Assembly (NCBI GenBank): GCA_031398695.1
Contig: JANNNU010000087.1
Coordinates: 1 to 17,406 of the forward strand
DNA: 17,406 bases
Direction of reading: 5' to 3'
Source: JAIYDJ01 sp031398695
Lineage (GTDB): Bacteria > Pseudomonadota > Alphaproteobacteria > Rhodobacterales > Rhodobacteraceae
Of the stretch, positions 14,096 through 17,406 are shown piece after piece. A program made the position numbers and the translations under genes. The notes below the pieces were generated by a model. It was not told where the DNA came from and did no database searches. It was given only the letters and a program-made list of their open reading frames with translations. Within the stretch, counting starts at the first letter, position 1; each line of letters opens with the position of its first letter.

Positions 14096-14965
14096 ATGAA
14101 CGCTCGTTTCGAAGCCGCGAACGCCGCCGTCATATCCCGTGCGCAAGCCGGGGGTCCGGGGCGGTTGGCCGAGGCGCTGCACTATGCGGTGACACCAGGG
14201 GGCGCGCATATCCGTCCGACGATCCTGTATTCGGTGGCCGCTGCCTGCCGCGAGGACCGGCCCGCCTTGACCGACGCCGCGGCCGTCGCACTCGAGTTGA
14301 TCCATTGCGCCAGCCTCGTGCACGACGACCTGCCCTGCTTCGACGATGCCGACACCCGTCGCGGCAAGGCGACCGTGCATCGCGCCTTTTCCGAATCCTT
14401 GGCGGTGCTGACGGGTGACAGCCTGATCGTGCTGGCCTTCGACGTTCTTGCCGATGCCGCAGGGGACCAGCCGCGGCGCGCGCTGGATCTGGTACGCATC
14501 CTGTCGCGCCGCACCGGGATGCCCGACGGCATCTGCGCCGGGCAAGGCTGGGAAAGCGAGGCCAAGGTCAACCTCTCCGCCTATCACCGCGCGAAAACCG
14601 GTGCGCTGTTCATCGCGGCCACACAGATGGGGGCTGTCGCCGCCGGGCAGGAGCCCGACCAATGGGAAGAGCTTGGCGCCCGGATCGGCGAGGCGTTCCA
14701 GGTGGCTGACGACCTGCGAGATGTGCTTTATGATGCAGAAACGCTTGGCAAACCTGTCGGTCAGGACGCGGCACACGACCGCCCCAGTGCGGTGGCCGAA
14801 CTGGGCGTCCAAGGCGCGATCCGCCGGTTGAAAGATATTCTGGGCGGGGCCATCGCCTCGATCCCGGCATGCCCGGGCGAAGCGATGCTGGCCGACATGG
14901 TGCGCCGCTATGCCGAAAAGATGACACCGGTCGCCCCGGCCTATTCGCAGGCGGCGCGGGGCTGA
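14096..14965 (+). CDS. crtE: Geranylgeranyl diphosphate synthase
   Basis: A 289-residue cytosolic prenyltransferase that extends farnesyl diphosphate to geranylgeranyl diphosphate, the C20 precursor of both carotenoids and the bacteriochlorophyll tail. The first aspartate-rich motif is DDLPCFD (77-83, the DDxxxxD bacterial type II form) and the second is DDLRD (205-209); the conserved HRAKTGALF segment (164-172) and GGAHIRP (35-41) are present. Length is normal for the family. The ATG at 14096 has AAGGA nine bases upstream. It is the first gene of crtE-crtF; its TGA lies one base before the crtF GTG. A farnesyl diphosphate synthase (IspA) is similar in sequence, but the genomic context makes CrtE the clear choice. 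Confidence 0.95.
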   Translation: MNARFEAANAAVISRAQAGGPGRLAEALHYAVTPGGAHIRPTILYSVAAACREDRPALTDAAAVALELIHCASLVHDDLPCFDDADTRRGKATVHRAFSESLAVLTGDSLIVLAFDVLADAAGDQPRRALDLVRILSRRTGMPDGICAGQGWESEAKVNLSAYHRAKTGALFIAATQMGAVAAGQEPDQWEELGARIGEAFQVADDLRDVLYDAETLGKPVGQDAAHDRPSAVAELGVQGAIRRLKDILGGAIASIPACPGEAMLADMVRRYAEKMTPVAPAYSQAARG

Positions 14966-14966
14966 C

Positions 14967-16100
14967 GTGACGGACCTGACCGACGTGTCGACCCCTGCGC
15001 CCGGCAAACCTTCGTTGCGCGGGCGGCTTATGCGGCTGGCCGGATCACGGGCGTTTCAATCGTTTGCGGCCCGCATGCCAGTCATGCGCCGGGTGGCGCG
15101 GGCCGAGGGGGCGGCACTCTTTGATCTGGTGTCCGGCTTTGTCCAGTCGCAGACCCTGATGGCATTGGTCGAATTGCGCGTGCTTCACATAGTGCAGGAT
15201 ACGCCCCTGTCGGCCGCCGCCTTGGGCGCGCGCTGCGGGGTGCCATACGACCGGATGCACGTGCTGGTGCAGGCCGGGGCAGCGCTGGGGCTGTTGAAGC
15301 GGCAGCGCGACGGGCGGTTTGCGATCGCACTGCGGGGTGCAGCGATGCTGGGCGTTCCGGGGCTCGAGGCAATGGTGCGACATCACCGCGCGCTCTACGC
15401 CGACCTCGCCGACCCGGTCGCGTTCTTTCGCGGCGGCCAGCCAACCGAGCTGGCGCAATTCTGGCCCTATGTCTTTGGTGCGGCAGAAGCGGGCGATCCC
15501 ACCGTGACGGCGACCTATTCCGAACTGATGGCCGACAGCCAGACATTGGTTGCCGAAGACACGCTGCGGATGGTCGACCTGTCGGACGTGCGGCGGCTGT
15601 TGGACATCGGCGGCGGCAACGGGGCGTTTCTTTCGGCGGCGGGTGCCGTCTATCCCGCGCTGCAACTCGACCTGTTCGACCTGCCCGTGGTGGTGACCGC
15701 CGCGACCGCGCGGTTTGCCAAGGCCGGTCTCTCGGACCGCTGCACGATCCATTCCGGCAGCTTCCGAGACGACCCGCTGCCCCAAGGGTCCGATGCGATC
15801 AGTCTGGTGCGCGTTCTCTACGACCACGCGGATGCGACGGTGGAGCATGTGCTGACTGCGGTGTTCGATGCGCTGCCACCCGGTGGTCGGTTGATCGTCT
15901 CGGAACCGATGTCGGGGGGGGCGAAACCGGATCGCGCGACGGATGTGTATTTCGCGGTTTACACCATGGCGATGCAAACCGGACGCACCCGGTCGTCGGC
16001 GGAAATAGCAGGATTGCTGGGTCGCGTCGGCTTTACCGGCATCGCCGAAATGCCAGGTTTCCGGCCCTTCGTCACGTCGGTCGTGACCGCCCGGCGCTAG
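14967..16100 (+). CDS. crtF: Demethylspheroidene / hydroxyneurosporene O-methyltransferase
   Basis: A 377-residue SAM-dependent methyltransferase that methylates the C1 hydroxyl group made by CrtC, giving the methoxy end group of spheroidene or spirilloxanthin. The N-terminal part (about 50-130) is a winged-helix dimerisation domain as in plant-type O-methyltransferases (LFDLVSGFVQSQTLMALVEL). The C-terminal Rossmann domain shows the SAM loop LLDIGGGNGAF (211-221), DLFDLPVVV and LVRVLYDHAD. The likely catalytic histidine is in that last YDH segment (inference from the family). The start is GTG 14967, one base after the crtE stop, so translation is coupled; no separate ribosome binding site is obvious. 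It is followed by the bchC promoter. Confidence 0.95.
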   Translation: MTDLTDVSTPAPGKPSLRGRLMRLAGSRAFQSFAARMPVMRRVARAEGAALFDLVSGFVQSQTLMALVELRVLHIVQDTPLSAAALGARCGVPYDRMHVLVQAGAALGLLKRQRDGRFAIALRGAAMLGVPGLEAMVRHHRALYADLADPVAFFRGGQPTELAQFWPYVFGAAEAGDPTVTATYSELMADSQTLVAEDTLRMVDLSDVRRLLDIGGGNGAFLSAAGAVYPALQLDLFDLPVVVTAATARFAKAGLSDRCTIHSGSFRDDPLPQGSDAISLVRVLYDHADATVEHVLTAVFDALPPGGRLIVSEPMSGGAKPDRATDVYFAVYTMAMQTGRTRSSAEIAGLLGRVGFTGIAEMPGFRPFVTSVVTARR

Positions 16101-16125
16101 TCCGGGAATTTGATTTCGGCACAAC

Positions 16126-16143
16126 TGTCTAATTCGGTTGACA
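16126..16143. promoter_or_regulatory. PpsR/CrtJ operator site 1 (bchC)
   Basis: TGTCTAATTCGGTTGACA fits TGT-N12-ACA exactly. Its right half contains the complete -35 element TTGACA of the bchC promoter, so binding would block RNA polymerase. Eight bases separate it from the second site, the same tandem arrangement as known for Rhodobacter bchC. Confidence 0.92.
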
Positions 16144-16165
16144 GTATTAAGTGTAAGGTTAGAAT
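16138..16165 (+). promoter_or_regulatory. bchC sigma-70-type promoter
   Basis: TTGACA (16138-16143, perfect -35) and TAGAAT (16160-16165, five of six matches to TATAAT) are separated by 16 bp. Both lie within or across the two PpsR/CrtJ sites, the classical repressed photosynthesis promoter design. A transcript would start at about 16172, leaving a leader of roughly 64 nt before the annotated bchC ATG. Confidence 0.85.
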
Positions 16166-16169
16166 GACA
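16152..16169. promoter_or_regulatory. PpsR/CrtJ operator site 2 (bchC)
   Basis: TGTAAGGTTAGAATGACA fits TGT-N12-ACA exactly and has flanking G and C that extend its symmetry. It covers the -10 element TAGAAT of the bchC promoter. Confidence 0.92.
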
Positions 16170-16212
16170 CTCATGGCGTTAGCTCCCTGTCGAATCCCCG
16201 AATGCGGGACGT

Positions 16213-16227
16213 CGGGCGCAAGGCCCG
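16213..16227 (+). promoter_or_regulatory. Leader hairpin next to the bchC ribosome binding site
   Basis: CGGGC (16213-16217), loop GCAAG, GCCCG (16223-16227) can form a five-pair stem immediately followed by GGGGA, the only ribosome-binding-like sequence before ATG 16236. The stem could modulate translation of bchC. A short GC stem in GC-rich DNA may also be fortuitous. Confidence 0.35.
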
Positions 16228-16235
16228 GGGGAACC

Positions 16236-17192
16236 ATGCAGACAAGTGCCGTCATTCTGTCAGGTCCACGCCAGCTGTCCCTCGGGCAATTGGCGCTGAA
16301 TGACCCAACCGTGGCGGACGTCGTCGTTCGGGTCGACCATTCGGGGATCTCCACCGGGACGGAAAAGCTGTTCTGGTCCGGCACGATGCCACCGTTTCCC
16401 GGCATGGGGTATCCTTTGGTGCCCGGATACGAGGCAGCGGGCGAGGTGATCGAGGCAGGCCCGGAGTCGGGCTATGCGCCGGGTGATCACGTGTTCGTGC
16501 CCGGTGCCAACTGTTTTGCCGCAACGGAAACCGGGCCTGTGCGCGGGTTGTTCGGCGGGGCGTCGCGGCATCTGGTGTCGGCCGGTTCGCGTCTGACACG
16601 CATCGATCCCGGTTTCGGGGCTGAGGGCGCGTTGCTGGCCTTGGCCGCCACCGCGCGGCATGCGCTGGCAGGGTTCGACCGCGCGCTGCCGGATCTGGTC
16701 GTGGGCCACGGCGTTCTGGGTCGCCTGCTGGCGCGGCTGACCGTTGCCGCCGGAGCCAGGCCACCGACCGTGTGGGAAACCAACGAAGCGCGGAAAGCGG
16801 GGGCGGTCGGCTACGAGGTCATCCATCCCGATGCCGACTCCCGTCGTGATTACAAGGCGATCTACGATGCCTCGGGTGCGCCGGACCTGCTCAACAGCCT
16901 GATCGGGCGCATCGCCCGCGGCGGCGAGATCGTGCTGGCGGGGTTTTATACCGCGCCGATCTCCTTCGCCTTTCCGCCCGCGTTCATGAAGGAAGCCCGT
17001 CTGCGCATCGCCGCGGAATGGGATGCCTCGGACCTGATCGCAACCCGCCAACTGGTCGAATCCGGCGCCTTGTCGCTGGCCAGCCTAGTTACCCACACCC
17101 GCCCCGCGGCCGACGCGCCCGGGGCATATGAACAGGCGTTCACTGACCCGGATTGCCTGAAAATGATACTCGACTGGAAGGGCCACGCATGA
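16236..17192 (+). CDS. bchC: Bacteriochlorophyllide a dehydrogenase (3-hydroxyethyl oxidation)
   Basis: A 318-residue NAD-dependent enzyme of the medium-chain dehydrogenase/reductase family that oxidises the 3-hydroxyethyl group to the 3-acetyl group of bacteriochlorophyllide a. The N-terminal catalytic domain shows GISTGTEKLFWSG (about 37-49) and YPLVPGYEAAGEV (59-71), the latter replacing the GHE motif of alcohol dehydrogenases with GYE as usual in BchC. The Rossmann loop is GHGVLGR (157-163). ATG 16236 (MQTSAV) matches the usual BchC N terminus and length. An in-frame ATG at 16173 would add 21 residues, but it lies at the predicted transcription start. The TGA overlaps the bchX ATG (ATGA), so bchC and bchX form an operon under the PpsR-type promoter. 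Confidence 0.96.
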   Translation: MQTSAVILSGPRQLSLGQLALNDPTVADVVVRVDHSGISTGTEKLFWSGTMPPFPGMGYPLVPGYEAAGEVIEAGPESGYAPGDHVFVPGANCFAATETGPVRGLFGGASRHLVSAGSRLTRIDPGFGAEGALLALAATARHALAGFDRALPDLVVGHGVLGRLLARLTVAAGARPPTVWETNEARKAGAVGYEVIHPDADSRRDYKAIYDASGAPDLLNSLIGRIARGGEIVLAGFYTAPISFAFPPAFMKEARLRIAAEWDASDLIATRQLVESGALSLASLVTHTRPAADAPGAYEQAFTDPDCLKMILDWKGHA

Positions 17193-17406
17193 CCTTGGAC
17201 ATCCCGAACCTGAAGGACTTCGATCAGCGCCTGCGCGACGAAGCCCATGAGGAGCCGAGCCTGGAAATTCCCCAGGGCGAGCCGACCAAGAAAACGCAGA
17301 TCATCGCGATCTATGGCAAGGGCGGGATCGGCAAGTCGTTCACGCTCGCCAACCTCAGCCACATGATGGCCGAGATGGGCAAGCGGGTGCTGCTGATCGG
17401 CTGCGA
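17189..17406 (+). CDS. bchX: Chlorophyllide a reductase iron protein BchX (partial)
   Basis: Only the first 72 complete codons are in the window; the gene runs off the right edge. BchX is the NifH-like, ATP-dependent [4Fe-4S] iron protein that passes electrons to BchYZ, which reduces ring B of chlorophyllide a (or 8-vinyl chlorophyllide) to the bacteriochlorin. An acidic N-terminal region (1-35) precedes the P-loop IYGKGGIGKSFT (41-52) and the strand VLLIGCD at the edge, all characteristic of BchX rather than BchL. The [4Fe-4S] cysteines lie beyond the window. The ATG overlaps the bchC stop, and bchY and bchZ are expected next. Confidence 0.95.
   Translation, partial: MTLDIPNLKDFDQRLRDEAHEEPSLEIPQGEPTKKTQIIAIYGKGGIGKSFTLANLSHMMAEMGKRVLLIGC

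Overview
The window looks like GC-rich chromosomal DNA from an alphaproteobacterium of the Rhodobacterales/Rhodobacteraceae. Three things point there: the left block smr-mltA-tim44-like next to fxsA-secB, which I know as a conserved Rhodobacterales neighbourhood; the right block crtC-crtD / crtE-crtF-bchC-bchX, which is the Rhodobacter-type photosynthesis gene cluster order; and TGT-N12-ACA operators typical of PpsR/CrtJ. The organism is therefore a purple or aerobic anoxygenic phototroph making spheroidene/spirilloxanthin-series carotenoids and bacteriochlorophyll a.

Layout. 94-578 is the decayed remnant of a lipoprotein-type alpha/beta hydrolase, with an in-frame TAG and a deletion of its core. 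575-2869 (minus) is a compact operon: Tim44-like protein, MltA lytic transglycosylase, Smr-domain protein. A 127-bp divergent promoter region separates it from fxsA (2997-3494) and secB (3548-4048), both plus strand. A gene-free stretch of about 300 bp (4049-4350) leads into a plus-strand type I secretion operon (4351-11545): a non-RTX, Ig-repeat surface adhesin of 824 aa, a lipoprotein TolC-like outer-membrane factor interrupted by an in-frame TAA, a C39-like-domain ABC exporter and an HlyD adaptor. The last three are joined by overlapping stop/start codons. This operon runs head-on into crtC with only 21 bp between, where a small hairpin could serve both sides.

The photosynthesis cluster starts there. 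crtC and crtD (minus) are coupled by a GTGA overlap and face crtE-crtF (plus) across a 115-bp region with two tandem PpsR/CrtJ sites. bchC has its own sigma-70-like promoter (TTGACA-N16-TAGAAT) overlapped by two more such sites and overlaps bchX, which runs off the right edge. Together CrtE supplies geranylgeranyl diphosphate, CrtC/D/F modify acyclic carotenoids, and BchC/BchX act late in bacteriochlorophyll a synthesis. The crtA-crtI-crtB genes that flank crtC in Rhodobacter are replaced here by the secretion operon.

Most worth a second look: the two in-frame nonsense codons (hydrolase remnant and outer-membrane factor), the adhesin/secretion operon at the cluster edge, a conserved CrtC N-terminal sequence encoded out of frame within the end of crtD, and the paired PpsR operators. 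I found no CRISPR array, tRNA, rRNA or insertion sequence.
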